DNA of 64,000 nucleotides from Flammula alnicola (GCA_015499995.1 JADNRV010000070.1:124001-188000); one strand, 5' to 3'; counted from the stretch's first letter, positions 49,195-62,494 are shown. Made by a program: numbers and translations. The notes: generated by a model from the sequence alone, not told the origin.

Positions 49195-50895
49195 CTAAGA
49201 AGACGCGACAGCGACAGTGGCATTAACAGCCTGCGGACTCGACGTCACCGACGCCGTTTCAGCAAGGAGCTGCGCATGGCCCACAGCGGGACTCGCGTTC
49301 ACGCTCCCACTCACGCTCCCATTCGCACTCGCACTGCCGTTCAGCAGCGGCGAGGACGAGTAATAGGCAGGCGCGGTGTGCGATTTGCGTGGGGTCGTGT
49401 GTTGACTCTGCTGTCCTTGTTGTGGAACAGAAGACGATGACAAGTGCAACGACGCAATATCCGAAAGCGGGTTATTCGGCAGGCGGATGCCGCCGTCCCT
49501 TTGCGGGGGCGAATGCGAGTTATCTCTCGACAGCGGGAAAGGGTTCTGAATCGGAGAGTTAAATGATGTCGGAGGGGCGGAGCCGGAGGAGTAGATGGAT
49601 ACTAAAATTGCAACGCAGGCAGGTTAGGACACGCACGTGCGAGAAGCAGGACTGCGCAACGCACCATTATCGTCCCAATCGCTCGCGCCGCTGCCCGAGT
49701 GGACAGAGCTCGACGAGGACACAGAGCTGCGGCGCACGAGCGCACCCGAGCCGAACTCGCGCAGCTCCTTCTTGACCATCTTGCCCTGCTTCGGGCTGAC
49801 ACCCGCACCGCCTCCTCCAGCGGCTGCTGCGCTCGCCGCCCCCGCCCCGCCCTTGCTCTGCTTCCGCGCCTTATTCCCCGCACGCAGCTCGTCGAACCTC
49901 AACGGGCGCGGACGCAGGTGCGTGCGCTCGTACAGGCCGCACTTGTTGCACACGATCTTGCCCGGGTTGAGCGTGGAGCGGCGCCACGAGGGGGGCTCGG
50001 TGGTGTGGCAGTTGAAGCAGCGCCGGCGCAGGTACTGCGTCTCCTTGGACGCCGCGTCGTCCGTGTGCTGTACGGGCAGGCCCGTGTGCGGCGAGAGGTA
50101 GGCCATGGACGACAAGGGGTGCGGGTGGCACCCTGGGCTCGAGGATGCGGTGCGGTAGAATGCGGTTTGGGAGGGCACCATGAGTGGCGCGCCCGAGTCT
50201 TCGAGCTTGATGTTGTGGTGCTCGGCGTCGAAGTCGGTGTAGGAGGAGTGCGGAGAGGAGGACATGGAGGGGATGAAGGACTCGGCGTGGCCGTCCATGC
50301 CATGCTGTTCGCCGTAGAGGCTGTCCTGGCGGGAAGAGTAGTGCACGAGGTGGTCGTGGTGTTGTTGTTGCTGGTGTTGGTGCAGCATCTGTTGCTGGTG
50401 GTGTGAGAGGTGGTTATGGTGCTGCAATTGTTGTTGTTGCTGTTGCATGAAAGGCGGGTATTGCTGCATCGGCATGCCGTCTTCGCGGTCGTGCCGGACA
50501 TAGGGGAAAGTGGCGCGCCTCATCATGGAGAACTCGGATGGCCGCTGCTGCTGCTGCTGCTGGTTCCAGTTCTCCTGCTGGTAGGGGGTATCTGCTGGTG
50601 GAGAGACGGAGTGCTGGTCATGTATCTCTGGCTCATAGAGCTCCTGGAGAAGAGACCCGCGCGAGTTGTAGTTAAAGTTCAAGTTGGAATTTTGGGAGTG
50701 CGGCCAGTAATGTGGGTCCTGGGGGTTGACGAGCACGGCATTGTTGTTGTCGTCGTCGGTGGGGAACAAGCTGCGGACGGGCTGGTCGATATCCTGCTTG
50801 TAGTCGTGGTGAAAGTGCATGTCTGTAGGGGATGGTGTGCGGGGAGTAGAGGCGTCAGAGTAGGAAGTGTAGCCGTCGAAGGAGAGGGAATCCAT
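49195..50895 (-). CDS. GATA-type zinc-finger transcription factor
   Basis: Nuclear DNA-binding regulator expected to recognise GATA sites. ATG at 50895 (MDSLSFDGYTSYSDASTPRT). The N-terminal 270 residues are rich in Gln and His runs, likely an activation or interaction region. One GATA finger lies at about 49910-50030: CFNCHTTEPPSWRRSTLNP to CNKCGLYERTHLRPRPLRFD. The spacing is C-x2-C-x19-C-x2-C, longer than the common 17 or 18. A basic tail follows, then an Ala/Gly run and Ser-rich sequence. One 63 bp intron (49602-49664) joins DWDDN to SIYSSGSAPPTSFNSP in phase; the end is TVAVASS, TAG at 49195-49197. Long non-coding flanks on both sides are typical of developmental regulators. Specific target pathway is unknown; the nearest named type would be mushroom GATA regulators. 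Confidence 0.93.
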
Positions 50896-52485
50896 AGCTT
50901 GCCAAGGTCTGGGTCTTGTTTTGCAATTTCAGTTTCTACTTTTTGAAGGAGTGGTCTACTGCCGCTTTTGGAAGCCACACCTGAATCTCTCCTCACTCGA
51001 TCAGATCTCATCTCCGCGCTAAAAGGAGCTAGCCATGGCCCCCGGGAATTCAAGTGCCCCCAGCCACCTTCGCCCCCTCAGCAACCGCCCCAAACACGAC
51101 CCGTTCTTCTGGGTCCAAGCTATCCTGTCCGGACCCCCCTTCTTCATTATCCATTCCCACGCAGTCGTCCCTGTCCCCCCCCCACGCGGACACCTTTGGT
51201 CGCTTGTCACCCTATCCTTGTCATCCCGCCAAACAGCCACTGCAAATAATCTGCCCATGGGAACCCGCGCCGCTCCATTCTTCATCCCCACACACCGCAC
51301 CACCGTCGTCGCCTTGCAGGTCCATAGGGGGCTGAGGATGCCAGCTACTGTCATTCTCCCGCTGTGAAACGCAACCAACGACAAACTCTCTTTAAATTTT
51401 ACCAAGGGTAGTAATACCCGGGTTGGCGTCGTGGACTCGAAAAGAAAACTCAGAGTCGAATTGTCGGGCTTCACGTACGATCTTCGTCCACCTGCGTAAT
51501 ATTGCATGTACTTACATATGATAACTATCTGTATCTGGGGCACTATCTGGATCCCTTTCTGAGCTCTATTTGTTTATCATCCACCCCAATTCCGTACGCG
51601 TCATGCCCAGCCTTCATTTATCCTATCTCTACAATATACAAATGCGTAGATATGCATCCGAGTCCGGCGAGAGCGAGCGAGGTCAGCAAACAAAAAAAAA
51701 AAAAGCTCACGGACGCAGACACGGAAAAACTCTGAAACACTCCTGCGTTGCGGGAATTCCCATTTTCCTATGTAATTCCAATATACAGGATTGCGTGTGT
51801 ACTCACATGCATGGCATATTGGATATGTATATGCGTACGCACCCATATTTAGCGCTCGCTCGTACACGTTCGACGCCGCAACTTCAAATAATTTGAATCC
51901 GGCGTTAGCCAGGGGCCCTTGGCAGGCAGACGACACTCTCGGACGCGGTCTCGGACGCGGATTCGGAGGGACGGGGGTTGGACGGTGTCGCGGCGAGTCT
52001 ACGGATGTACTACGTACCTTGGCCTGTCATCCTGAAGCGCTCCATGGAGGGTGGAGTTGGAGCTTGAGCTTGTTATTTTCGCTCTCTCGAGATCTCTGTG
52101 TGCGTCTGTGGCAGAGCGTTACAAATTTAAAGATGAATGCTAACCTCATCCCCCGTCGATATCGATGTTCCTTCCGTTCGGCCTTGATTGTGTACACATC
52201 CATAAATTACATACATCCTGTTGACGATCATGGCTATGCTGTGTTCTACAGTGATTAGTACTGGTAGTAGCAGCTGGTGACCTAGGAGCAGCAGTGTTGT
52301 GTACTGCACCGCTTTCAAAGCGCACGGAGACGATCCACTTCCATTATCATTCTATCCATATCAATCCACCTCTGCCTCAACTGCTACTCTTAAGACTTAT
52401 CGCCTACATATATGCATGGCGTGGCATGAGCCATGCGGCCCGGGCGCCTTTATTAGCCCCGCTCCTACTTGATCAAAGGTTCTCC
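50896..52485. other. Upstream region of the GATA gene
   Basis: About 1.6 kb 5' of the GATA gene. It should carry its promoter and perhaps a long leader. It contains CT/CA-rich blocks (51050-51350) and an A13 run near 51695. Open frames here lack recognisable domains. Confidence 0.45.
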
Positions 52486-53010
52486 CACTCGAAGCTGGCT
52501 CCATTATCCAGTGTCCATTATCTGTACAACGTCGGGTCAATAATATCGACGCGTTCGAAGCCGAATCGAATCCTAACGTCAAGATTAATATTGAGATTCA
52601 ATATTCAATATTCAATATTATTCAATATGCAGACGTTGCGTGGGCGTGCGCCCGAAGCTTCCCCGCCCACGCCCCTCCCGAGGCCTGGACAGGCCACAAA
52701 TTGACACTGCGCAGCGGCTTAAGTAAAGTGCTCAATCGAGGCTTCGTGAACCTCCCCGCGCCAAGATTATACAGTTATTTAAACCCACCCCTCCCCCTCT
52801 CCCGGTTTCCCACTCGAAGTCTCCCCTATCTGTAGAGCAGTACATGTTAATATCGAATGCGAACGAATCGAGTCTTAACGTCAAGATCCCGTCGACATCT
52901 ACATTGCGTTGCCTGGGCGTGGGCTTGGGCGCGTGGATGCGCATACACCACCGCACCTTCCCGATCCCGAAAAGGGCCAATGTGCGAGGACCTACCTAAA
53001 GTACTCATGC
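52486..53010 (+). repeat. Degenerate direct duplication, about 200 bp unit
   Basis: Two neighbouring segments share blocks in the same order: CCCACTCGAAG (about 52486 and 52810), AATATCGA (about 52540 and 52850), TAACGTCAAGAT (about 52575 and 52877) and a TTGCGT/TGGGCGTG block (about 52633 and 52905). Copy A also has a small AT-rich insertion made of ATTCAATATT repeats (52592-52630). The copies are diverged, so the duplication is old. Confidence 0.55.
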
Positions 53011-56000
53011 CAAGGAGCTCAGCCACACTCGTCACTACTGGTCGGGAGACGACGTCGACGTACTCCGACGCGACATGACAGACACCAGACACCAGACAAC
53101 TGACAGACCTGCTTAACACTTAACGACAAATCCAAATCCCAGTGTGCATCGTATCGCACGTCCGTCCGGACTCTGCTGGACCACCCACCGCCTCGCCGTA
53201 AGTAGTCGCAGCGCAGTCGCGCACAGATATATATCAGTCATTTAATTTGTTGGACCGTCAGCGAGTCTGGCCATGGCGTTTGGCGTTGGCGTTGGCAGTG
53301 GCCGTGGCAGTGAGAGTGAGAAAGTGTTTCGTGATTTTCCGGGCCTTCGAATTCCTTTCTCGGAGTTTTTTGGAATGTTTTTGTCTTCCCGAGATCTCTC
53401 TCTATCTACTTATCCAATATTCTCTCCCAGCGGCTGGAGCTGAATTCAAGCTAGATGGCCAATACCTTGCAAAACCTTTCAACGAATTCGACCACCTCGA
53501 GACACGCCAAATGCCAAGATCCTTAAGTCCGGAATTTATCTGTATATGTAAGTCGATAGCCTGAGATCCAGAGAACTTGAAGTTTCTGGGTGGGATCCTT
53601 ACTAACTAACCTTTTTAATAAAGTGAAACGCACCGCCAGCCCAGGAGGCCCGAGGGGGTGGGTGAGCGCCAGGTCTTTTTTTGGCCCTGCCTTCCTTCCT
53701 TCCTCAAGTTCCCCCTTCCTTCCTTTCCCTCAAGATTCCGAGAAGCTCCCGGGCCCTTGGCTATGTATGTATGTTTTGTGCCTCTGTATATTTAGCTGCG
53801 AGCTAGCTGAGCTAAGCTAAGTCAGAGATCCGGGACAGGGCAGGGCAGGGGCAAAGGCGCTGTAGCACCCCCCCTTCCCGAGTCCGAGTCCGATTCCGTA
53901 CGTGTTCCAAGTTGGATTCGAGTTCTCCCAGGCCCAGATCTAACTATCTAACTAAGTACTAGCTAGGTTGATGCAAGGCTTAGGTAGGAGGGATTTCCCA
54001 CCGGAAATTGGGATTAGAATCAAGAACAAATCACGAATCAAGCTTCAAAGCTTCAAGCTTCAAGAACCACCGGCACGGGCACTGCGACTTGCGACTCGTA
54101 TCTAGTCTCGCGCGGCGCTGTCTGAACAGTGAGTCAGTCACTTATCGTTGTATCTAGCTTCTGCGCTACTAATAGGGTTTTTTAGGTTTTCAATCCGTTT
54201 GTTTGCTTTTTCCAGAGATCTCTCTCGAATCGCTGCAGTTTTATTTTAGACTCGACATCGGCTTGACTTGACGTGACCTTTGGCCGCTCTCCCACACTCT
54301 GGCTAGTTCTCTATGTTATTTAGCAGAACTTTCTGTTGCTTCGATTGATCTAGCAATGTCGGCGTTGTCGCTCGATATAGGGACCCGGGGTTCATAGGTG
54401 CCTTGCGCTCTTCGCGTTTTCCCGTGCCTTCGATTCTTGGGCTTCCTTCCATCCTCCCGCTTCAGCCAGTTTATCGTGACCTTTTCTTGCTTGAACGTTT
54501 TATTAATTATTGGCCGAGCGCACGACCGATGCGTGCACTACTGTTCCCATTTCCGTTTTCCCAGCTCGGACTCGCAGCGCAACTCGATCATTTCCACATC
54601 TCTCTAGACTCATACCTCAAACTCGAGGATGTACTGTATCTGACTTGCAATTGCTCGCCGCGTACCTGGGCGTCTGAAAACCTTCAGGCCTTCGAGATGA
54701 TATTCGAGGATAACCCTCTGTTTCAGCTTTCAAGCTTCAAGCTCAAACCGTCGGGCGTCTGGGATCCCGAAGCTCGGGAAAGAACTTGAAGTCTAACCGA
54801 CATATGATCGAGCCCGAATTCACTGCTCCTGGAGCATATAACGGTTCACATATATACTTGCCACGGTTGGCGCTGCACATCCTTGATGAACGGTGTCCGT
54901 CTCGCATCGATTGTTTCCATCCATCCGGACGGTCCATCCGTATTAATATACCTATACCGTCTATTCTTTTGGATTTGCGTCCAACTGAGCTCTTTCCGCA
55001 TCTATCATCCATCTACTAGCATCTACTAGGCGCCGAGGTTTTCCGTTCCCCGTCCCTCCCCGTATCCTTCGGTCCCTTCTTTCCGAACCTTATAAACTGT
55101 ATTACGATGGTGGATTCACATCATATCATATGTTTACTTGGAGTCGATTCTCGCTAATGGCTTGATAGTAACACTTGTTACTATTGGAATAGAGATTCTC
55201 TCGCAGTCAGGTTACGCACAACAGATCAGGAGAAGTTGTCGAGAGGGTTTTACCATAACAGGCCTGGCGGGTACCCATTACCGCAATTCGAAGAGTGCAA
55301 AGCCCTATAGATCATGATCATGATGATAATTCACTGGTTCTGCTAACCCAATCGCCGTATCGCTCCATTGACATCGATCTATCTTCCGCCGTGATCAATT
55401 TCTGCACTGGAAATTTTTGCATAAGTAGTATCGACTAGGTGAATCATTAGAGTTATTCCGAATGTTTTTAAGTTTTCCCATTTCCCGGACTCTGTCAAGG
55501 GTTGCTCTGTTCACCGCATTCCTTTCAGAATTCTTCACGAAGTGCCGCAAGTTGAGGAGTTCGTTATCAATAGAAGAGATGCAGGAGTATCTTTGACTGT
55601 TTAATATCGCTCTGTATATTAAATGCTATGTATGTGGGCAGACGCCTTTCATTTCATCACCGAGTTGGCGCCCAGCGGGAAATGAATATCTGATTTCTAG
55701 CTCTCTTAGCGTGGGGGTAATGACTTCGAGGTGCTTCATGAAACAGACCTAGTATCGCCCTGAATTCTCGGACAGCCATAACTGGAATTAAGACAAGTAG
55801 CCGATCCACGCTTTGGGTACTGTCCTAAGAATAATCACTGCACCTGGACCGGAACGAACTTCAGCCCATGATGGCTCAGTGTGGTTCCAGGAGGCACTGT
55901 GGTTATACTTAACCTGCCCATGATACCCAACCTCGCTCGCTTCTCATGGGAAATTAAGGATACTTACTAGCTGTACGGTGCCACTATTATTCGACTCACT

Positions 56001-58325
56001 GATGCTCGTGTATACTCTGCCTACTCGAAAGGGGCCGCACTTGTCATCCAAAGCCTCTCACAACGAAGGAACGCTATAAATAGTCGCATATCTGATTACC
56101 CAGTGGGAGAGCCTCGTCCATGAGTGTTTCATCGTGAACAGTCGACGGAGTGGCGCGTTGCAATCCGAATAGTAATACCGAAGGCGAAGAGTGTCTCCCT
56201 AATGATAATTTTGTCCGTCTCTTTAGCTCGGTTGAACCTTAATCAACGCTGGGCCTCCGTGGATGATTTTCACATACAAGTGGATCGGCAACTTGAAATC
56301 AAGATATCTGATCAGCAAGCTGTGCTGGTAGTGGTGAGCTGACAATTAAATCTAATCATAAGAGCTGCAACAAGGAACGAACGGTGATTATTATGGTGGT
56401 ATGTGATGCGTCTGACTGCGACCATGTACTCAGGTTCTTATTATGGTCGCCGCCTCTACGATATGTGCGCTGTGTTAGCCACCCCGCTACGACTCGGAGT
56501 CCTTCTTTGGAAGGATATCTTGGATACGTCCTTGATGATGGGAGACTTCAGTTTATGCAGACATGAGAAATGTTCGTGAGCATCTCCAATCGCAAAGCCA
56601 ACTGACGCTCCAACTCACTTGCAAATGCAACGTAGTCAAGGCGGGAGTCATTCATATGCAGTCACCTTGTAAAGGCTGGTTGATTTTCCATTGTAGATCT
56701 TTCAGGTATGCGCTATCACATCGAGAACATCATCTACAGATAATCTCGAGAAGTCCGCCACCGAGTCCCCGTCTATAAACAAGGCACTACCGTATCCAAC
56801 TATGTGCTGCTAAAATATGAATTACATTGGTAGTGTACTTGTACTCTAGGTCTACTTGACATCATGCCGACTTCATTAAATTGCTCCGGGAATCGAGAGG
56901 AGGAGCCGACATGTACTCTCTGCTCCCCCACACCCAAGAATTAAAATCGTACACCTGTAGAAGTGCTACCCAGGTCTGGGGACTTTGAACTATATCAGTA
57001 TTATACACTCTCCCTCGCTTCCCCCTCTTTTATTAGCCGAGGGTGTGCGGCGTGTACCTCGGATCCCGCGTCTGCACGCATTTGCTATATAAGCTCGCCT
57101 TGGAAAACAAACATTTAACAAATTGAACATTCATTTCAGTACACCTTGATTATAAACGAGTCTCGGGATACAGCTAAAAGGGTGTTTCGTGCTGTCCGAC
57201 AAGTAACATGCCAATGGGACCGCTCCACACGCGCCTGCTAAACGATCGGGAGCGCTAAAACGACATTTATCCATGCACACATCCAATATACCGTTACCGG
57301 TAGCGAGGAGATTCGGGTAAGTGCTTAGAATAAACAACTTGAACTCTATGTACCGGAAGAATTGGAGCAGCCGGTTCACGCGTGTGATACGCGATATGTA
57401 TCCACCGTTCATTCCTTCCTTGAGGCCTCGAGTTCTTGGGTAGGGGTGACCGCCAAACTGCTGTTATCCGGCGCTTGGTACATACCCCCGGTGAGAGGCG
57501 ATTTATCGAAGGTCGTTATCTGTGGTTTTTATATGTACCTACATGCTTTTACATGGACGCTTGTGTACCCCGCCCCGGAGCCTACGGCCCTGGCGCCGGT
57601 GCGTCTGCAGCTACCCGAATTCCCCAAGACGACAGCGCTTGGAATTATGGCTAGTTAAGTTATTTTTACTGCAGTCCGTCTGTACCTATTTTCTTGTCAC
57701 CGAATCCCGAAGTTCGTAAAACACGGGCGTAATTGAACCTGTCGCAGCTTCGCGTTTTGTCTCTCCGCAACCGGCGACATCCCGTCGCGGAGACATACGG
57801 CAAGACGAATATTGGGACAGTGTCTAATCTAGATTTATCAATGCGAGGCTTGTATGAGACTCGAGTGGGTGAATAATTGAATATATGGCCAAGCAGCGAG
57901 AAAGGGAAAAATCTCGAACAGGAAATGAAAGCTTATGAAGCTCAAACGCCACAATCAGCGCCAATCAACACGTCCATGAGGGTGCATAGACTAAGAAAAT
58001 GAAGGGAAACGTCAAGACGCCTTGTTTACTTTGAGGGAGTGTGAGATCGGGCTCGGGCACCCTACATAACCCGACGACATTGTCCAGAAAATAAGAAAGG
58101 TGTGGCAATATTTCGAGTTTATGGCCGTATACGCAACTCTGCGCTCAGTCCTGAGCCACCAGCAGCTACTGCACTCTCACGCGTTGAACGTTCCCCTCAA
58201 TGATTGTCCCCATCTGCGTCCCTGCACCTTGGACCTGATCATGAGATCACACACCGACTCCCGTCTTCAAGCTTCACTCCACCCAATCACAAGTGGCGCC
58301 CATGTGCGCAAGCATGTGACCGAAG
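53011..58325. other. Gene-poor region, no supported gene
   Basis: About 5.3 kb. Contains simple repeats (GGCGTT/GGCAGT near 53280, CCTT near 53690-53730, AAGCTTCA near 54035-54065) and a 128-codon frame at 54403-54789 with no domain. No TE ends or known proteins were recognised. Confidence 0.45.
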
Positions 58326-58361
58326 TGTGATTGCGCATCAATGCATCAATGCGCAATCACA
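58326..58361. repeat. Perfect 13 bp inverted repeat (hairpin)
   Basis: TGTGATTGCGCAT (58326-58338) pairs exactly with ATGCGCAATCACA (58349-58361). The 10-base spacer CAATGCATCA itself contains the palindrome ATGCAT. The site is not next to a called gene. Confidence 0.6.
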
Positions 58362-58959
58362 TCAAAGCCCCCTCAAGCTGATCAAGCCTTTCTATTAAAA
58401 TCTTGAGAGGGGGAAGCCTATTGTCAAGTGCCACGGTAAGATAGCGTCCGTACGTCCGCGCTCTTCGTCATGCTTCACGTTTCGTCATTTTGAAGCTTCG
58501 AATATTACCCATTCGTCCAGACGATATATCGTGAAATATTGATGGCCAACTATTCTTTTTCAAGTTGTTCGGCGCCAAATAACTATCTTGATCACTTGCG
58601 GCGATGTAGCTTCAATCGAGAATTGAAATCGCAATGGTTCTTCCTGATATTTGACTCAATCAACTCGGCGAATTCGCTACCCTGGGCCTTTCGAAGACTT
58701 TCCCAAGTACAATAAGTTTCCCACTCATCATGATTAAATGCTTCAGAGAGACCCACACTCAAGTCGCTTTGACAAACCTCTCAATTTAGAATGCAAGTTG
58801 TGGACCTCTACCCAAGGAGTATCTGGCATCTCTTTTCCACCAAGCCAGTCTGGAGAACTTCTAATTTGCCTCCAGTGCTTGCGCTTGGTCGTAATAAAAA
58901 TAGGCTACTCGAGTACAGCTGCAATGCAAGCGATCTGAAAGTTTGACGTATCTCAGGAC
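58362..58959. other. Non-coding stretch between two hairpins
   Basis: About 0.6 kb, AT-rich, without a supported gene or repeat. Confidence 0.4.
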
Positions 58960-59007
58960 GCAGCGTACTTAGTACTCATTATTGGACAATGGACATAAGT
59001 ACGCTGC
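58960..59007. repeat. Perfect 12 bp inverted repeat
   Basis: GCAGCGTACTTA (58960-58971) and TAAGTACGCTGC (58996-59007) are exact reverse complements separated by 24 bases. Confidence 0.55.
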
Positions 59008-62000
59008 ACTTTTTTTTAGCGATAAACCCAGCCAAACCCATGCGTATGGAGGTATTTACCGAGCGGATCCGGATTCAAGGCTTCGGACGAAGGCTTGTTG
59101 ATGTGATTCCTGCGAAGTTGGCTTGATCCCTCTGGCCTCGTTATGGCTTACAAAGTACAGTGCCCATCCTGAATTCCCCACGCATCTTCTACTAGTACTA
59201 ATGTTTTGGTACGTTAATAGTAGGCAACTGCTCTGTAAGATGGCCCGCAATGCATGATTACTACATACTTAAGATGATTGTTCTCTGATGTTATTAGGTA
59301 TATCTCAGACCTGAATCCACGAGGTTATCAATGATCCTGTCTATATCTAGGTGCCTTTCAGGTTCAAACGTTCAAACGTTCAAGGCCAGGGGTTCTAGTG
59401 TTATTTGAACCCCTTTCTACCTTTTAATATTTCCATGTCAGAAAAGGCAGAAGGCGTCAGACTCCTTCCGGAGGGATTTCTGCTACCGTGCGCCGGCGCG
59501 TGGGTACCTGCGTCCCCATTCAGGTTACTTGCCAATTCGAGTCACCGAAGAGCATTGCGTAAAGCCGAACTGAGGCAACACCGCAGATAACGTGCGTTGC
59601 TCACTTATTAAGAGCTTCTACGGGTATGTGTCCCTATGGGTTTAGGTGAATAAAAACATATAAACATCGAGGTAAGCAAGCATCCGCGGCGATGACCTTA
59701 GAAATAAAGGGGCTACTTGAAATAAACATCTAAGTAGACGCAGTGGGGACTTCGGGACAAGTGAAAATTCACGCGCTACCTTGCCCAGAAACTTAAAGGG
59801 AAGCGGGACCCCAGCTCCCTAGGGCATTGAAACTTGAAAGGTTGACTTCTCCTCAAATTTTTATCTTAAAACTCCAACTTGCTTAGTACTGTGCTATGTA
59901 GTAGATATGTTCCACGGCCGCGAAAGCTGCATGGGTCTCTTTTTCTATTCACTCAATCGTTGCCGTTTTCCAGAGGCATATTCCCATTTGGATTCACTAC
60001 CCAGTACTCCGAAGTCAACTCTTGATAGTCTTGGCGCCAATGGCGGCACTACTCTAGTCCTTCGGAATTCCCACATTTACCGAGTGTCTCGGGATATCCG
60101 GCAGCACATGCCTGTGCCTCTTCAGACTTTCCCACGAAAAATCGGGGAGGCGGACGGCCAGCCTTTCCTTCCACCTGCTATCTCACATGGGACTCTCGAG
60201 CGTTCTTTGCCATGTTTTCAACAATGTTGGGCCAATTTTCGACTCGTCTCTCATTGACAATCCTCTTGAGTTCTACAACAAACTTTCAGTAGGCTTCAGG
60301 GTCAGACTGACGGTATCTGCGAAAATCTTAAATGTTTTCGGATGTTACTTCTCCTTCATCATGCCATCGCCACAATCATGCATTCCTCCTCGACCCGATG
60401 CAAGTCGGGCACTACGAATGTTGTTCCCCTTTACACTCCAATGCCTCTCGGGATCTTTTTGTGTTAGGCATCTCTGTATATTCATTACTTTGCAGACGAC
60501 GACGAACTCGAGGGAGCTTTGCATGTCCTTGGCTAAATTTCCAGATGTCGCGACCCTCAAACTCTCCTCCGTTCATTATAAACGTCCAGTGCTCTTATGT
60601 TCGGCATCATCGATCAGGCATTTGGACCGCTCATCCACTGGTATCGACTGTTTCGAGAAATGTATGTATATCTGGCTACTCATCCAACGAGTGCTGACTT
60701 AACATAAAAGTTCAGGTTATAGCCACAGAAACCGTCTACAGGTTGCTCTGGTCATTCAATACAATTGTCAACGATCGATTTCATGATCCATTAAGCCAAT
60801 CAATGCGACTTTGGGTCCATCAAAAGCCGTCATACCGACGATTTTGATGCGCACATTCACGGATTTAAAGATTGTCTTCCCCATCTCGCGCTTGACATAT
60901 GTAGGAAAATCGTGATGGGTGATCGTGATCATTTGATTCGTTTGATTCGATACGCATGTGGAGCAATAGACTGGAATGGGACGCCACAAGTTATTGGCTG
61001 TACGTCTCCTTTCCTCTACTTTAACCTGCTCAACTCAGAACTTGTGCTCCTTTAGACTTTTCAGTGACTACTCTTTCCCGGTTCGTAACATTCAAAACCC
61101 AACCCACTCCACCCACTCCTAATAGCCAATCTGAATCAATTGCGATTTTAATTTTAGGCTCTTCAATGACATGCAGGTCGTTGTTACTGCCTCCCACGAC
61201 CTTGGAGACCATTGACAGGCAAATACACATGTCGGGCCCATCATCTGACCTCTAGCTACGCACATCGCCTTCAGTTTAGCGAACAACTTGAAACGTGCTC
61301 TCACTCCAGAACCTTCCCATTAAAGCTCAAAGTAACAAGAAGGAAAGAAGCATCAAACCTGCCGTATCACATCCAGTGGAAGACAGACGGGGTTTTGCTT
61401 TCCGAAGCTTGAATTCCCTGGTCCATGAGGTATTTGGCATTAAAAATCTTATCTTCTGGCAGAGTTAAAAGTGAACTGAGATGCAGACTCAAAATACTCT
61501 GCGTTGCTATTGCGCATGCATAGCCTTCTCGTCCAGACAAGCGGTCTTCCATACATCTGGGCCGAAAGATCATAGCGGCCGTAGCTCCGGTCTATGTACA
61601 GTATTGGGCATCTTCGGCTAGGCGTTTACCACGGTAGACGTATGGATTGGCTTCATGGATGGTCTCCATCGTTTTTCCGCAAGTCCAAAAGTGAGTGCCG
61701 ATCTTGTGGTTTCCCTGGCTCAATCATTTTGGTTGGAAGCGAGAAGACTGTTCTCGTTCTACTCTTATCACATGAAGATGGCTTCTTGCCACTGCCGATT
61801 CAGTTTCGGCATACCGCGCCTATGACCTTTTTGTGAAGAACGACGGCCCTTTCCCAGAAGGCGACTTATTGGACGGGATTTCATTTTGTACAGTGGCATA
61901 ATTTTTTGCACATGATTCTAGATCTGTCAATCGAAGCTTCGCACAATCACAGAGGTTGACACCGTAAATCCTTGTATTCAATCGTCGGAGCGTTCTGTAT

Positions 62001-62267
62001 TCATTCATTTTTATCAGGATTTCACGAGGCAAATTCCATGGACGGTATTGGTGCCATGTAGTAAGGGTTTCACATGAACCGTAGCAAGAGATGTAACCAT
62101 ACAAGTATCTCTCGCTACTACACCTGACCAGTAAAACCGCTCTTGATCCTCAGGGACCAGCACTCATATTCTCTCTGCTCAAGGTCTTCAACTTGAAATA
62201 CCGCCCATAACAACTGTTGTGCAAAGACATCCAATTTGTATTTCGATTGGGGCACTTATGTAGATGC
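59008..62267. other. Gene-poor region with possible decayed coding DNA
   Basis: About 3.3 kb left of the LTR element. Plus-strand frames at 59907-60702 and minus-strand frames at 60768-61573 and 61820-62104 look partly coding (for example FPDVATLKLSSVHY plus; NLPREILIKM followed by TLRRLNTRIYGV minus, faintly F-box-like), but stops and frame changes are frequent and no family is recognised. A 9 bp tandem repeat, ACGTTCAAA, occurs near 59365. I cannot support a gene here. Confidence 0.4.
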
Positions 62268-62494
62268 TGTTGGAATATTGACGAGCGCACGCGAGTGGAC
62301 AAGCACGTTCATCGGGGCCTCGGATACCCGTTCTTATTTTCAGCTGATTCTTGCCGAGCAGGCCCTGTTTATTTGTAGCTACCGGTACCGAGAATGTACT
62401 ATTTAGCTAGGTGAATGAGAAAAGAAGCCCTCGCGCGTTTGCGAGGGTCCCTGCTCAAACCCGAGTGAACGATAGCGACACGTTCATTTCAACA
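62268..62494 (+). repeat. 5' LTR
   Basis: 227 bp. Contains the hairpin CCCTCGCGCGTTTGCGAGGG near 62428-62447, which may form the R/poly(A) stem. Differs from the 3' LTR only by T instead of C in GAGTGGAC and in GTGAATGAG, both at CpG sites. Confidence 0.92.

Noticed and set aside
49637..50946. Long plus-strand frames with Leu/Val/Arg-rich translations
   Set aside because: They are antisense to the Gln/His-rich GATA gene in GC-rich DNA and have no domain.
61820..62104. Possible minus-strand F-box relic interrupted by the LTR element
   Set aside because: Only a faint LPREIL-like similarity, and nothing on the right of the element continues it.
36650..62267. CRISPR array, rRNA or tRNA genes in the gene-poor tract
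   Set aside because: No spaced direct-repeat array and no T-loop/acceptor pattern was seen; a covariance-model scan would be needed to exclude tRNAs.
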